Assembly: GCF_004569295.1 (NCBI RefSeq) | Contig: NZ_SPQC01000025.1 | Coordinates: 1 to 42,823, forward strand | Origin: Rothia nasimurium | GTDB taxonomy: Bacteria; Actinomycetota; Actinomycetes; Actinomycetales; Micrococcaceae | Direction: 5' to 3' | Length of the DNA stretch: 42,823 bases | Part shown: piece after piece, positions 7,728 to 15,247 of the stretch | How the letters are laid out: every line of letters begins with the position of its first letter | How positions within the stretch are numbered: position 1 is the stretch's first letter | Translations under genes and position numbers: made by a program | The notes under the pieces: model-generated | Told to the model about the DNA's origin: nothing | Database searches by the model: none | The model's input: only the letters and a program-made list of their open reading frames with translations

Positions 7728-7764
7728 TTTATGTGCAACACAATTATTTATGTGACACAATAAT
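7728..7764. promoter_or_regulatory. Tandem operator-like repeats before the TA operon
   Basis: Two near-identical units, ATTTATGTGCAACACAATTA (7728-7747) and ATTTATGTGACACAATAA (from 7747), lie head to tail with a period of about 19 bp. Each is itself a partial dyad (TTATGTG versus CACAATAA). They end 3 bp before the toxin ATG. Such sites fit autorepression by the ribbon-helix-helix antitoxin encoded downstream. Confidence 0.6.
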
Positions 7765-7767
7765 ACT

Positions 7768-8028
7768 ATGAAGTTCATCTTCCTGCCCTCAGCAGCAAAG
7801 CACGGGTACACAGAAACTGACGCGCTCAATGCAATCAAGAACTACCATCGCCATAAACCACGGTTTGAGCAATCGAGAATCCCCAACTTACCCGACCCCG
7901 ACCTCTACATCGGCCCTTCCCTCAAGGGTGATTTACTAGAAGTTATGGTCTACGAAGTTACACCAGATATTGTTATCTTCCACTGCATGAAACTCCGCGG
8001 CAAGACCTACACAAAAACCCTTCAATAG
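7768..8028 (+). CDS. Toxin of an RHH-type toxin-antitoxin pair
   Basis: This 86-residue protein begins KFIFLPSAAKHGYTETDALNAIKN, has a central DLYIGPS and ends in a strand-rich VTPDIVIFHCMKLRGK. The SAAKHG...DALxA...DLxIGP...LLEVM pattern belongs to a small BrnT/DUF4258-like family that I recall as paired with CopG-type antitoxins in Actinobacteria. The exact family and activity (likely an RNase) are from memory. The ATG follows the operator-like repeats with almost no leader, so the Shine-Dalgarno is poor. The antitoxin gene begins 12 bp after the stop, preceded by GAAAGAAA. Confidence 0.65.
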   Translation: MKFIFLPSAAKHGYTETDALNAIKNYHRHKPRFEQSRIPNLPDPDLYIGPSLKGDLLEVMVYEVTPDIVIFHCMKLRGKTYTKTLQ

Positions 8029-8039
8029 AAAGAAAAACC

Positions 8040-8402
8040 ATGTCACAGCTTGATAACCTCAAAGATATCGACTTCAACAACCTCACCCTAGCCGATCACG
8101 AAAAAATTGGTGAAGCCCTCTCCCAGTGGGCAGAGTCTGATGAATTTTTTGAAGCTCTAGACAAAGCGACCATCCTACCTAGAACCCCTGAAGGTGTTGC
8201 CCGCGCTGAAAAAATCGTCGCAGCTGCCACCCGAGGACGCCCAGCCCTTGCTGAAACCGTCAACGGCCACTCCCCCAGCATCAACGCCCGAGTAACCCCC
8301 GACATCAAAGACCGCCTTACCCGCTATACCCAAGAACAGGGCGTGAGCACATCTGAGGTCATTCGAGAGGCCCTTGACAGATTCCTCCCTCAAGCAGCTT
8401 AG
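8040..8402 (+). CDS. Ribbon-helix-helix (CopG-type) antitoxin
   Basis: The 120-residue product ends in a clear ribbon-helix-helix domain at about 80-117 (INARVTPDIKDRLTRY, then GVSTSEVIREALDRFL). It is preceded by an acidic N-terminal half that would wrap the toxin. RHH antitoxins dimerise to bind tandem palindromes and repress their own operon; the direct repeats at 7728-7764 are the obvious target. Toxin-first gene order is the reverse of the commonest TA layout but is usual for this family. Confidence 0.8.
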   Translation: MSQLDNLKDIDFNNLTLADHEKIGEALSQWAESDEFFEALDKATILPRTPEGVARAEKIVAAATRGRPALAETVNGHSPSINARVTPDIKDRLTRYTQEQGVSTSEVIREALDRFLPQAA

Positions 8403-8442
8403 AAGGCCACAGCCACTGCAAGAGAGTTTAGTCAAAGGGCAA

Positions 8443-8492
8443 ATAATTCCACCCCACACTTGAAACCCAATTCAAGTGTGGGGTGGAATTAT
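8443..8492. repeat. Perfect 22-bp inverted repeat between TA operons
   Basis: Arms at 8443-8464 and 8471-8492 are perfect complements around the 6-nt loop ACCCAA (core TCCACCCCACACTTGAA). The element ends 3 bp before the GTG proposed for hicA. It can serve as terminator of the upstream TA operon, as a HicB operator, or as both. If it is transcribed, it would also tie up the 5' leader of hicA. Confidence 0.8.
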
Positions 8493-8495
8493 AGC

Positions 8496-8690
8496 GTGAC
8501 CAAGAAACACAGCCTCATCAAAAACATCAACCAAGCCGCGCGAGAAAGAGGTCTAGAGTTCACCCAACACAGAAGCGGAGGGAATCATGACATCTACACA
8601 CTAGATGGACAACGCATATCGATCCCCCGGCACACCGAAATCAACGAACTCACAGCCAAGGGCATCTACAAACAGGCAGCGGAGTCATGA
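8496..8690 (+). CDS. hicA: HicA mRNA interferase toxin
   Basis: From the GTG at 8496 the 64-residue product is a compact HicA. It has an N-terminal helix (KKHSLIKNINQAARERG), strands around HRSGGNHDIYTLDG with the candidate catalytic histidine at position 31, and the typical IPRHTEINELTAKGIYKQ ending. A longer reading from TTG 8460 would translate through the 22-bp inverted repeat and gives residues unlike the family, so the GTG is preferred. The stop overlaps the first ATG of hicB (ATGA), the usual hicAB coupling. HicA cleaves mRNA until HicB blocks it. Confidence 0.82.
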   Translation: MTKKHSLIKNINQAARERGLEFTQHRSGGNHDIYTLDGQRISIPRHTEINELTAKGIYKQAAES

Positions 8691-9082
8691 GGAAAGGACT
8701 GGTGGAAGTAATGAAGACCTACAAGACTACAGCTATCAAGAGCGGAAAATACTGGCACCTGGACATCGAGGGCTTTATCCAGGGCACCCAAGTTAGATCT
8801 CTTGCAGAAGCCGAAGAAATGGCCAAAGACTTCATCAGCGGTATGAATGATGAGGCCCTGGAAGAAATCACTATCGCCTTGAAAATCCAACTGCCTGAGG
8901 ATATTGCAGAGGTCAGAGCAGAAGCAGAGCATCTATTCATGCAGGCCAAGCTCTCAAACTCTTTAGCTGCTGAGAAGTCCCGGCAGGCAGCTAAGATGCT
9001 CAAGCAGCAGGGGCTAACTCTTAAGGATATTGGTCAGGTTCTTGATATCTCATATCAGCGGGCGCCCCGGCTAGTTGCCTAA
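8687..9082 (+). CDS. hicB: HicB antitoxin with C-terminal DNA-binding helix-turn-helix
   Basis: Residues 9-60 (MKTYKTTAIKSGKYWHLDIEGF...SLAEAEEMAKDFI) match the partial-RNase-H-like HicB domain. Residues from about 105 (QQGLTLKDIGQVLDISYQR) form a helix-turn-helix. The first ATG (8687) overlaps the hicA stop. A second ATG at 8711, preceded by GGTGGAAG, gives a more typical HicB N-terminus, so the true start could be either. HicB neutralises HicA and represses the operon; the perfect inverted repeat at 8443-8492 is a candidate operator. Confidence 0.82.
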   Translation: MRKGLVEVMKTYKTTAIKSGKYWHLDIEGFIQGTQVRSLAEAEEMAKDFISGMNDEALEEITIALKIQLPEDIAEVRAEAEHLFMQAKLSNSLAAEKSRQAAKMLKQQGLTLKDIGQVLDISYQRAPRLVA

Positions 9083-9125
9083 ACAACTAGCCGGCCCCGG
9101 CACAACTCTTGCGGTGTCGGGGTTT
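9067..9125 (+). terminator. Two stem-loops at the hicB stop
   Basis: CCGGCTAGTTG (9067-9077) pairs perfectly with CAACTAGCCGG (9084-9094), enclosing the hicB stop codon. A second hairpin, CCCCGGCAC (9095-9103) with GTGTCGGGG (9114-9122), includes one wobble pair and is followed by TTTCC. The second looks like an intrinsic terminator. Confidence 0.7.
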
Positions 9126-9156
9126 CCTCAAAGTGACGTAAACAAGCTAGAGTCAC

Positions 9157-9210
9157 GGCGTTGATCTTAGATGCGATGCAGAGCATCTTGTCTAAGATCA
9201 ACGCCTTTCT
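9157..9210 (+). terminator. Second terminator after hicAB
   Basis: A perfect 15-bp stem (GGCGTTGATCTTAGA at 9157-9171 with TCTAAGATCAACGCC at 9191-9205) is capped by an inner GATGC/GCATC hairpin and followed by TTTCTT. It insulates hicAB from the next unit. Confidence 0.8.
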
Positions 9211-9303
9211 TGTACCTACAGCTCTTCGGCTAGGGGATCCTATTGCGTCGCAAGCTCCTTATAGGATCTCCTAATCTCAGTTACCGTTTACCTATCGTGT
9301 GGG

Positions 9304-9357
9304 CCCTGCTGGCATTCGAGGCTAGGGGCTTGGACCTAGCCTCGAATGCCAGCAGGG
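9304..9357. repeat. Perfect 23-bp inverted repeat upstream of an orphan gene
   Basis: Arms at 9304-9326 and 9335-9357 are perfect complements (outer CCCTGCTGGCATTCGAGG) around the 8-nt loop GGCTTGGA. No T tract follows on either strand. It lies 60 bp before the proposed start of the gene at 9417, so it is more likely a regulatory or single-strand-folding element than a simple terminator. Confidence 0.75.
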
Positions 9358-9416
9358 ACGGGACAGCTACCAGCCAGATAGCCATCCTGCCGGAGCAAGT
9401 GAAAGGAACACAAGTA

Positions 9417-9845
9417 ATGAGGAGCCAGCAGGGATATGTTTACGACTGGGGTAATGCAGTAGTCGAAGAGGCAGAGTCACCTCATAAGCTGGAGTACCTG
9501 GAATGGGATAAGAGCCTGAAAAATTTTGTCACACGGGGCTATAGTCTTCAGCGCATCTATCTTCATCCCTCTAACCGCTGCGAGGTACATGAGGACGAAC
9601 TGGAATACTGCGCGCTTAACCCCTACGATGCAAACTTCAACGGAGCAGAATGGCGGATAGATTCAGAAACTGGTGAGTGCATGAACGCCGGATGGATGTA
9701 TGAGATGGGCGAGGCCTACATAGCGGATGAGACCAGAGCAGAGGCACTCTGTCAGCGGCTATGGGGTCAGAGCATAGAAGAAGCCTACAAGGATAGCGAA
9801 GAGAAGCACGAAGGGGAAGTATTCTTCTACACCGAATGGGACTAA
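9417..9845 (+). CDS. Acidic hypothetical protein
   Basis: The reading frame is open from 9243, but the ATG at 9417 is chosen. GAAAGGA (9401-9407) sits 9 bp upstream, and the longer reading would have to translate through the 23-bp inverted repeat. The 142-residue product is acidic and rich in Tyr, Trp and Glu (YVYDWGNAVVEEAE, GEVFFYTEWD), with four cysteines and no membrane segment. I do not recognise it. Small, acidic, aromatic-rich proteins in the leading region of conjugative elements are often anti-defence proteins, but nothing specific supports that here. Confidence 0.6.
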   Translation: MRSQQGYVYDWGNAVVEEAESPHKLEYLEWDKSLKNFVTRGYSLQRIYLHPSNRCEVHEDELEYCALNPYDANFNGAEWRIDSETGECMNAGWMYEMGEAYIADETRAEALCQRLWGQSIEEAYKDSEEKHEGEVFFYTEWD

Positions 9846-9975
9846 ATCAACGGTGGGCTGCCGAACTGATACCGGCAGTTCACTTCTCTACGCATAACCC
9901 AAACGGCATATGTATCTACTGCCCTGGAAACCAGAACCGGAATCCTCCACCTTCTGCGAAATCGGAAATGGCAAA

Positions 9976-10104
9976 ACGGAAATCCGCAATCGGAAACGCA
10001 ACGCCCTAGCAAGACATTCGAAACGAAAACACAATGCTTAGCGACGGCAGCTCATAGCCGGCAGTGGAAAACGGAAACAGAAATCCGCAACCGGCAAATC
10101 GCAA
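9976..10104 (+). repeat. Iteron-like CGGAAA/CCGCAA repeats
   Basis: The string AAATCCGCAA occurs at 9980-9989 and at 10081-10090, each followed by a C/T-CGG-A/C-AA variant and then CGCAAC. Related strings (CGCAATCGG, AACGGAAATCGGAAAT) recur inside the following gene near 10748-10798. The degenerate repetition could be protein-binding iterons for the zinc-finger protein encoded at 10481. Confidence 0.4.
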
Positions 10105-10200
10105 CAGCTGCATTGCGAAGAAGCAAAGAAAAATGCCACTACCTTCCTAGCAGTAGCTACCGCAGCCAAAACATCAAAGCAGTCAGAGCCCACCAGAAGA

Positions 10201-10380
10201 AGCAACACAAGGCACCCAAGAGAAGATAGAAGCAAACCAGAAGAAAACAAGGAAGAGCAAGAAGAGAACCACAAGAGAGAAAAGAACAGCAGAACATGAG
10301 AGAAGAAAGTAAGAAGAATACACCTAATAAGAACAGAACAGCAACCATAAAGAACAGGAACAGCAAAAATCACAAAATAC
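10201..10380 (+). other. Strongly T-depleted tract
   Basis: Counting directly, this 180-nt plus-strand stretch has 9 T in total. It consists of A, G and C with frequent GAACAG and AGAAGA units. The bias is confined to the region just before the candidate oriT. A T-poor strand cannot form much secondary structure, which would suit a single-stranded transfer intermediate, a primer-loading zone or an unstructured long 5' leader. Confidence 0.6.
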
Positions 10381-10394
10381 AAAGAAAAATGCAA

Positions 10395-10442
10395 CACACG
10401 TGTGGCATTGAAATGCACTTAGGGGTTACATCGTAACCCCTA
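10395..10442 (+). other. Candidate oriT: palindrome plus 10-bp hairpin before mobilisation genes
   Basis: The palindrome CACACGTGTG (10395-10404) is followed by a hairpin whose arms TAGGGGTTAC (10420-10429) and GTAACCCCTA (10433-10442) enclose the loop ATC. It sits about 40 bp upstream of the first gene of the relaxase unit. Relaxase nick sites commonly lie at the 3' side of such short inverted repeats. No nic consensus can be assigned from sequence alone. Confidence 0.45.
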
Positions 10443-10480
10443 CGACTTACCCGTTGAGGCCAGCATGACAAGTAAGGAGT

Positions 10481-11260
10481 ATGAAACCTATCCAGCCGCT
10501 GTGCCCAGTCTGCCAAGGTCCTTTGCCGCCTACGAGTTCCTCGCGACGTATCTACTGTTCAGCTAAATGCCGCTCCAAAGCGAAGAGTAGGCGTCACCGT
10601 CATCAAGAGATCTTTGATGCTGAGGTGCTACGTTCCTCTGAGTTGAAAGCTCAGCTTCAAGAGCAGGAAAGACGCATTGCTCGTCTTGAAGCTCTGGTGA
10701 AACGGCAACGGCAACTCAACGCAAAGAATCGCAGCAGGGCATTAGAAGCGCAATCGGCAGTCGCAACGGCTCGCAATCGGCAACGGAAATCGGAAATAAG
10801 GGTAGCAGCTGCCTATAAGAAGCTCATTTCCGATTACACAGAACGTATCGAAGAGCTGGAAGCGCAGAATTTCGTTTTGCGCCACCAGGCAGAAGAAGCG
10901 CAACAGAAACATGCGGAAGCGCAAGTAGCTGCCGAGTACCTCTTGGGGCAGTCGCAGCACTTCAAAAAGGAATCGGAAGGCACCCGAAGGGTCATTGCCA
11001 AACTGCAGGCTGCTGCTTCCGCTCCGGCCTCACTCTTTGTGGACTATCAGTACTTTGCCCGCTGGTATTTCCGCAAGAAGCCAGGAAGAGAGTGGGATGG
11101 CCACGACAGGAACCGGCATATGCGATTCAAGGCTTTCATTTCATACCATGCACCTGCTCAAGAAGTCCCCAAGTCTAAGAAACCCAATACGGTCATGCAC
11201 CGGAAGAAGGCTCGAATCCAAGCGCTCAAGAATCAAACGTCCAATCAGCAGTCACGCTAG
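10481..11260 (+). CDS. Zinc-finger/coiled-coil protein, probable relaxosome accessory factor
   Basis: The 259-residue product starts with a four-cysteine zinc site (C8-P-V-C11 and YC26SAKC30), then a strongly basic stretch (KSRRHRH). A long coiled coil follows from about 45 to 185 (ELKAQLQEQERRIARLEALV and similar heptads). The C-terminus is basic with a tryptophan-rich patch (FARWYFRKKPGREW). It lies between the candidate oriT and the relaxase gene, 17 bp from the latter, and has a good AAGGAG Shine-Dalgarno. This context suggests a DNA-binding partner that loads or regulates the relaxase, comparable in role to TrwA or MobC but without visible homology. Confidence 0.7.
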   Translation: MKPIQPLCPVCQGPLPPTSSSRRIYCSAKCRSKAKSRRHRHQEIFDAEVLRSSELKAQLQEQERRIARLEALVKRQRQLNAKNRSRALEAQSAVATARNRQRKSEIRVAAAYKKLISDYTERIEELEAQNFVLRHQAEEAQQKHAEAQVAAEYLLGQSQHFKKESEGTRRVIAKLQAAASAPASLFVDYQYFARWYFRKKPGREWDGHDRNRHMRFKAFISYHAPAQEVPKSKKPNTVMHRKKARIQALKNQTSNQQSR

Positions 11261-11277
11261 AAGAAAGAAGAACAGTC

Positions 11278-14200
11278 ATGACAGTCTCTATATCCCGGAT
11301 GGATATCCGCTACTATCTCTCAACTATCGCCTCAGCAGATGATGCTTCCAGCCGTGGGCAGCTCACCGGGTACTACACTGGCTCGGGGGATCCCAGCGGA
11401 CGCTGGTATGGAAAAGGTATTGCCGCCCTTGGTTTCGAGGATGAAGCACTTGTATCAGAGTATGCCGCAATCGCTATATACGAAGAGGCGAAGAACCCCA
11501 ACAACGGAAAACGGCTTGGAAAAGCGCCCATCAAAGAAACCGAAGCACCCGAAGGAGCGAAAACCGCATCAGGACGCCCCACCTCCAAGAAACGGAAACC
11601 CGTTGCCGGTTTCGACTTGACCTTTTCCGCACCCAAGTCAGTTTCCGTTCTTTGGGCTGTTGCCGATAATTCCACCCAGGCCCGCATTCATGCCGCTCAC
11701 CAAGAAGCTGTCCGCAAGACCCTTTCCTGGGCAGAGGAAAACATCATTCAGACACGCGCAGGCGACGGCGGTGTAGTTCGAGTGGCAGCGAATGGCATCA
11801 TTGCGTCTTTGTTCGACCACTTCGACTCACGTGCCGGCGACCCGCAACTCCATACTCATGCTGTTATCGCTAATCGTCTCCAGCGCGCAAGTGACGGTGC
11901 CTGGGTTACTCTTGATTCCTACGGTCTGCATAAGGCAGTTGTGACTATCTCTGAAATGTATAACAATATTCTCTTTGATGAGCTGGCTCAACGGGTTCAG
12001 GCTGAGGCTGAGCAACGGGACCCCTTAATGCAGGTATTGCGAAATAAAGAAGTTCCTGAGCGTAACCGCCGCATGGAGCTTGCTGACGTACCTGATGAGC
12101 TCATCGCGGAGTTTTCACAACGCACTATGAGCATTGAAACTCTCAAAGACGGCATGGTTCTTCAATGGGAAAAGACTCATGGTAGGCAAGCTCCTGAAGA
12201 AGTGGTTCTAGAATTTAGGAGAGCGGCAACGCTACAATCTCGTGAAGATAAGCCGGCCCTCAAGCTCCCCCTCGCCCAACGAATGAGCCAATGGCGAATC
12301 CGCACCCTCAAAGCCGGTTATCACCCTGAAGAAATCATCAGCCGAGCAACAGGCCACAACATCACCTACTACAACAAGGCAACTTTTACAGATAAAGCCA
12401 TTACTGAAATTGCCGGCGAAGTCCTAGAACGTACTATCGCTAAGCACCCCACCTTTACCCGGTACAATCTTCTAGCCTCTGCCCACCGACTCACAGCCGA
12501 TATCCGATTTAGCTCCCTTGAAGAACGTGAGCACTTTGCCAACGAGCTTGTAGACCGAGCCCTCAACGCTGCCGTTGAGCTTACCCCTGACCGATATAAT
12601 CTCCCCGGCCTTTCACAAGAAGGTCTTAGCCTACGAGGAACCAGTGTCTTTGACCGAGATGAGGAAAAAGAGTACACCACTGTTGAAGTCCTAGAGCGCG
12701 AAGCTGACCTCATGGCCGGTGTTACATCCGATACGACACGCACCTACGCTAAAAACGTTGAGAAAGCGATGCATGACTTGCAGATGCATACTAGCGATGC
12801 TGGCCACCATCTAGCGCCTGACCAATTAGCCGCGGCTCACGCTGTTATTACCAGTGACAAATCCATTAGCGCTATTATCGGCCCGGCAGGAACCGGCAAA
12901 ACCTCAACACTAGCTGGTCTTCGCACTGCCTGGGAAGCTCAACAAGGTAAGGACTCTATTATTGGTTTGGCCCCATCAGCTGCTGCGGCAGCTGTGCTTG
13001 GCAAAGAACTGGGAATCAGCACCGAGAATACCGCGAAATGGATTTATGAATCAGTAGGCGAAGGCGCTATGCACCGAGCAGAACAGTATATGAAGCTCAA
13101 AAAGAAAATTACGCGCCTTGAACTTCGTCTTGCGCAGAACCCCAAGCATACCCCTACTCTCACCGCGCTAGACTCTGCCCGTACCAGGCTTACCACTCTT
13201 ATTAGCGCCCAAACAAAATTCACCATTAAACCTGGCCAGCTGCTCATCGTTGATGAAGCCTCGATGTCTTCAACCGAAGACCTCTACAAGCTTCACCAGC
13301 AGGTCAAATCCGTTGGCGCGAAGATGCTACTGGTAGGCGACCCGCGACAGCTAGATGCCGTGGACGCCGGTGGTTTTCTCGGGTGGGTTGAGAATAAAGG
13401 CTACGCTCAGCACCTGACGAGTGTGTGGCGTTTCAAAGCGGACTGGGAGAAGGCAGCGTCATTGCGTCTACGTCTTGGCGACACTGATGTTCTCAAAGAG
13501 TACCTTGATAAGGGGCGAATTAGCGTTGCAGATAATGCTCTTGATTCGGCCTACGAGGCCTGGCGTGAGGATAAGCAAGAGGGAAAGAGCACTGTTCTCA
13601 TTGCTGGTTCTAACGCAAGCGTCCTGGAGCTCAATCAGCGGGCCCAAGAAGATTTGATTGCTACCGGTCAGGTCGATTCAAACTTTCCAGTTTCTATTAG
13701 CACCGGTAAAGCTTATCTAGGTGATACTCTTCTTGCGCGTTTGAACGACCGCCAGCTTATTGACGATACAGGTGACTTCATTAAAAACGGAACTCGCCTG
13801 AAACTCACGCACGTTGGGCCGAGCATTATCACTACAACCCGTGAAGATACAGGGGCGACGCTTTCTATCCCCCGCTGGTATGCTCGCGAAGCTATCGAGC
13901 TAGGGTACGCCTGCACAATTCACCGTTCTCAAGGTCTTACCGTGGACACCTGCCACGTAGCAATCAGCACCGAATACAACCGTGAGCAGCTCTATGTAGC
14001 TATGACCCGCGGCAAGCAGAACAACCAAATTCATATCGAAGCCCCGGCCTCAGCACAGGAAGACGGCCCAGACCAGTGGGGCATAATGCGCCGTATCGAA
14101 GCTGATACTGTGCTGGGTGTGTTAGCTGGCATTATGGATAAATCCGATGTCGATAAGACAGCCCACGAAGTCCGCGACGCTGAACATGGCTGGGCCAACG

Positions 14201-14925
14201 ATTTAGGCCGTTCCCTATCCGAGCTGGATTATCTGGCAGATCTTTCAGCAACACGCCGTGTGCACACTTGGCTACAGAAAACAGGCCGTTCACCTGAAGA
14301 CTATGTTCAGACCCCTGAATACAAGGCCCTGGTGTTAGCAGCCAAAGAGGCAATGATTGACCTCACAGATATACCTGAAACTATCGATTCTCTCGAAGAC
14401 ACAATTGCTTATCTTCAGGAACACGCGGAGTCCATGCCCACTGAGCTCATCCCTCACCTACGATTCGCGTCAGAAGATGAGGCAACAGTAGAGGAAGCTA
14501 TCAGGGCAAAAATCAGTCAACGAGTAGACAGTATCTTGTACCAGAATCAGGCAGAGCCCTGGGTAGCTCAGCTCAAAGAAAACTACCCGCTCATTCCTGA
14601 TATTCACCATCAGGTAGTTCTCTTGCGGGCCCTATCCCACCAGGAAGACGCCCCTACCTACTTAGGTAAGACACCTAGCTCCAGTTCGAAGCGGCTCTAT
14701 GCTTACTATGAGCGTCTTAGCTCTGTTATCAGCAATTTGAACCTTGAGCACCTCAAAGCAACGACCTGGAATGTTGAGACCGATAGCATCAAACTACCGG
14801 CTGAGATACAAGAATTTGTAGATCTGTGGGATGAGATGGAAGCTGATCCGGTCATGATTGAGGCAGAGCAATGGTTAGAGGCAATGGAGGCTGAAGAACC
14901 AGGGGCTGAATGGGAAATGTCGTAG
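11278..14925 (+). CDS. MobF (TrwC/TraI-type) relaxase-helicase
   Basis: The 1215-residue protein nicks oriT and unwinds plasmid DNA for transfer. The N-terminal relaxase domain carries paired tyrosines (YY at 12-13 and 32-33) and the metal-binding three-histidine motif H181...H192-T-H194 (FDHFDSRAGDPQLHTH). The C-terminal RecD-like superfamily 1 helicase has Walker A GPAGTGKT (about 534-541), Walker B LLIVDEAS (about 655), the motif GDPRQLDAVD, and the terminal TIHRSQGLT (about 880) and YVAMTRGK motifs. The length matches TrwC-like proteins of Gram-positive conjugative plasmids. It is the last gene of the mobilisation unit, and a small inverted repeat follows. No coupling protein or VirB4 is in the window, so a complete transfer system cannot be shown. 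Confidence 0.95.
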   Translation: MTVSISRMDIRYYLSTIASADDASSRGQLTGYYTGSGDPSGRWYGKGIAALGFEDEALVSEYAAIAIYEEAKNPNNGKRLGKAPIKETEAPEGAKTASGRPTSKKRKPVAGFDLTFSAPKSVSVLWAVADNSTQARIHAAHQEAVRKTLSWAEENIIQTRAGDGGVVRVAANGIIASLFDHFDSRAGDPQLHTHAVIANRLQRASDGAWVTLDSYGLHKAVVTISEMYNNILFDELAQRVQAEAEQRDPLMQVLRNKEVPERNRRMELADVPDELIAEFSQRTMSIETLKDGMVLQWEKTHGRQAPEEVVLEFRRAATLQSREDKPALKLPLAQRMSQWRIRTLKAGYHPEEIISRATGHNITYYNKATFTDKAITEIAGEVLERTIAKHPTFTRYNLLASAHRLTADIRFSSLEEREHFANELVDRALNAAVELTPDRYNLPGLSQEGLSLRGTSVFDRDEEKEYTTVEVLEREADLMAGVTSDTTRTYAKNVEKAMHDLQMHTSDAGHHLAPDQLAAAHAVITSDKSISAIIGPAGTGKTSTLAGLRTAWEAQQGKDSIIGLAPSAAAAAVLGKELGISTENTAKWIYESVGEGAMHRAEQYMKLKKKITRLELRLAQNPKHTPTLTALDSARTRLTTLISAQTKFTIKPGQLLIVDEASMSSTEDLYKLHQQVKSVGAKMLLVGDPRQLDAVDAGGFLGWVENKGYAQHLTSVWRFKADWEKAASLRLRLGDTDVLKEYLDKGRISVADNALDSAYEAWREDKQEGKSTVLIAGSNASVLELNQRAQEDLIATGQVDSNFPVSISTGKAYLGDTLLARLNDRQLIDDTGDFIKNGTRLKLTHVGPSIITTTREDTGATLSIPRWYAREAIELGYACTIHRSQGLTVDTCHVAISTEYNREQLYVAMTRGKQNNQIHIEAPASAQEDGPDQWGIMRRIEADTVLGVLAGIMDKSDVDKTAHEVRDAEHGWANDLGRSLSELDYLADLSATRRVHTWLQKTGRSPEDYVQTPEYKALVLAAKEAMIDLTDIPETIDSLEDTIAYLQEHAESMPTELIPHLRFASEDEATVEEAIRAKISQRVDSILYQNQAEPWVAQLKENYPLIPDIHHQVVLLRALSHQEDAPTYLGKTPSSSSKRLYAYYERLSSVISNLNLEHLKATTWNVETDSIKLPAEIQEFVDLWDEMEADPVMIEAEQWLEAMEAEEPGAEWEMS

Positions 14926-14948
14926 CTCCTTTATCCACCGGTTGGTGT

Positions 14949-14974
14949 CCAACTGTTCATTTTGGAACAGTTGG
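14949..14974. repeat. 24-bp inverted-repeat site, copy B, after the relaxase gene
   Basis: CCAACTGTTC (14949-14958) and GAACAGTTGG (14965-14974) flank spacer ATTTTG. It is nearly identical to the copy at 3096-3120 inside the membrane-protein gene. At this position it could act as a weak terminator for the relaxase operon, but the second copy in a coding region argues for a protein-binding or recombination role. Confidence 0.55.
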
Positions 14975-15181
14975 ATAGTTAGCCTATTTCGGGAACTGGA
15001 CTCAGCTACCACCGAATAACGGCGTCATCATCAAAGTGCGCAGAATCCCTGCAAGACCAATCTATGGTGCACCTTACATTAGCTTCCCTGTTGCCGGGCG
15101 CCTATACCGCTTCATCACCCGTAATAATTGTGACCCACATCTACTTTCTGATAGTTTTCTAGACAGATAGGAGGTGATTCG

Positions 15182-15229
15182 ATGAAAACCGCACAGTACC
15201 CTAAGCCCAAGCCCCCTACCGTTATGTAG
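15182..15229 (+). CDS. 15-codon leader peptide or very short peptide gene
   Basis: ATG 15182 to TAG 15229 encodes MKTAQYPKPKPPTVM. It is preceded by AGGAGGTGA (15169-15177), an almost full complement of the 16S rRNA 3' end at optimal spacing and by far the best ribosome-binding site in this region. The peptide is Pro/Lys-rich, with a P-K-P-K-P-P run that could slow ribosomes. It lies 250 bp upstream of a methyltransferase and an MFS exporter, with a long-range hairpin in between. That is the layout of translational or transcriptional attenuators of antibiotic-resistance genes. Alternatively it could be the precursor of a tiny modified peptide. The choice between these is inference. Confidence 0.55.
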   Translation: MKTAQYPKPKPPTVM

Positions 15230-15247
15230 AACGCAGGAGGCTTCCCA

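Larger units (their letters stand above)
7042..7767. other. 726-bp non-coding stretch with GC-rich hairpin cluster
   Basis: No convincing gene is visible. The left part (7042-7390) is of ordinary composition and should hold the promoter for the minus-strand pair. The centre (7390-7510) is sharply GC-rich with several stem-loops, annotated separately. The right part (7510-7727) shows nothing I can name and leads into the operator-like repeats before the TA pair. Confidence 0.5.
9846..10480. other. 635-bp non-coding region with iteron-like repeats, T-poor tract and candidate oriT
   Basis: No plausible gene lies here. The minus-strand frame at 10038-10418 is only a Leu/Ser/Cys/Phe-rich shadow of the purine-rich strand. 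It contains, in order, repeats built on CGGAAA and CCGCAA, a tract nearly devoid of T, a CACACGTGTG palindrome and a short hairpin. It lies directly upstream of the relaxosome-type genes, where an oriT is expected. Confidence 0.6.

Noticed and set aside
9243-9416. N-terminal extension of the acidic 142-aa protein
   Set aside because: It would translate through a 23-bp perfect inverted repeat, while ATG 9417 has a good Shine-Dalgarno.
10038-10418. 126-aa minus-strand ORF rich in Leu, Ser, Cys and Phe
   Set aside because: It is the complement of the T-poor purine-rich tract, has no ribosome-binding site and its composition follows from the strand bias.
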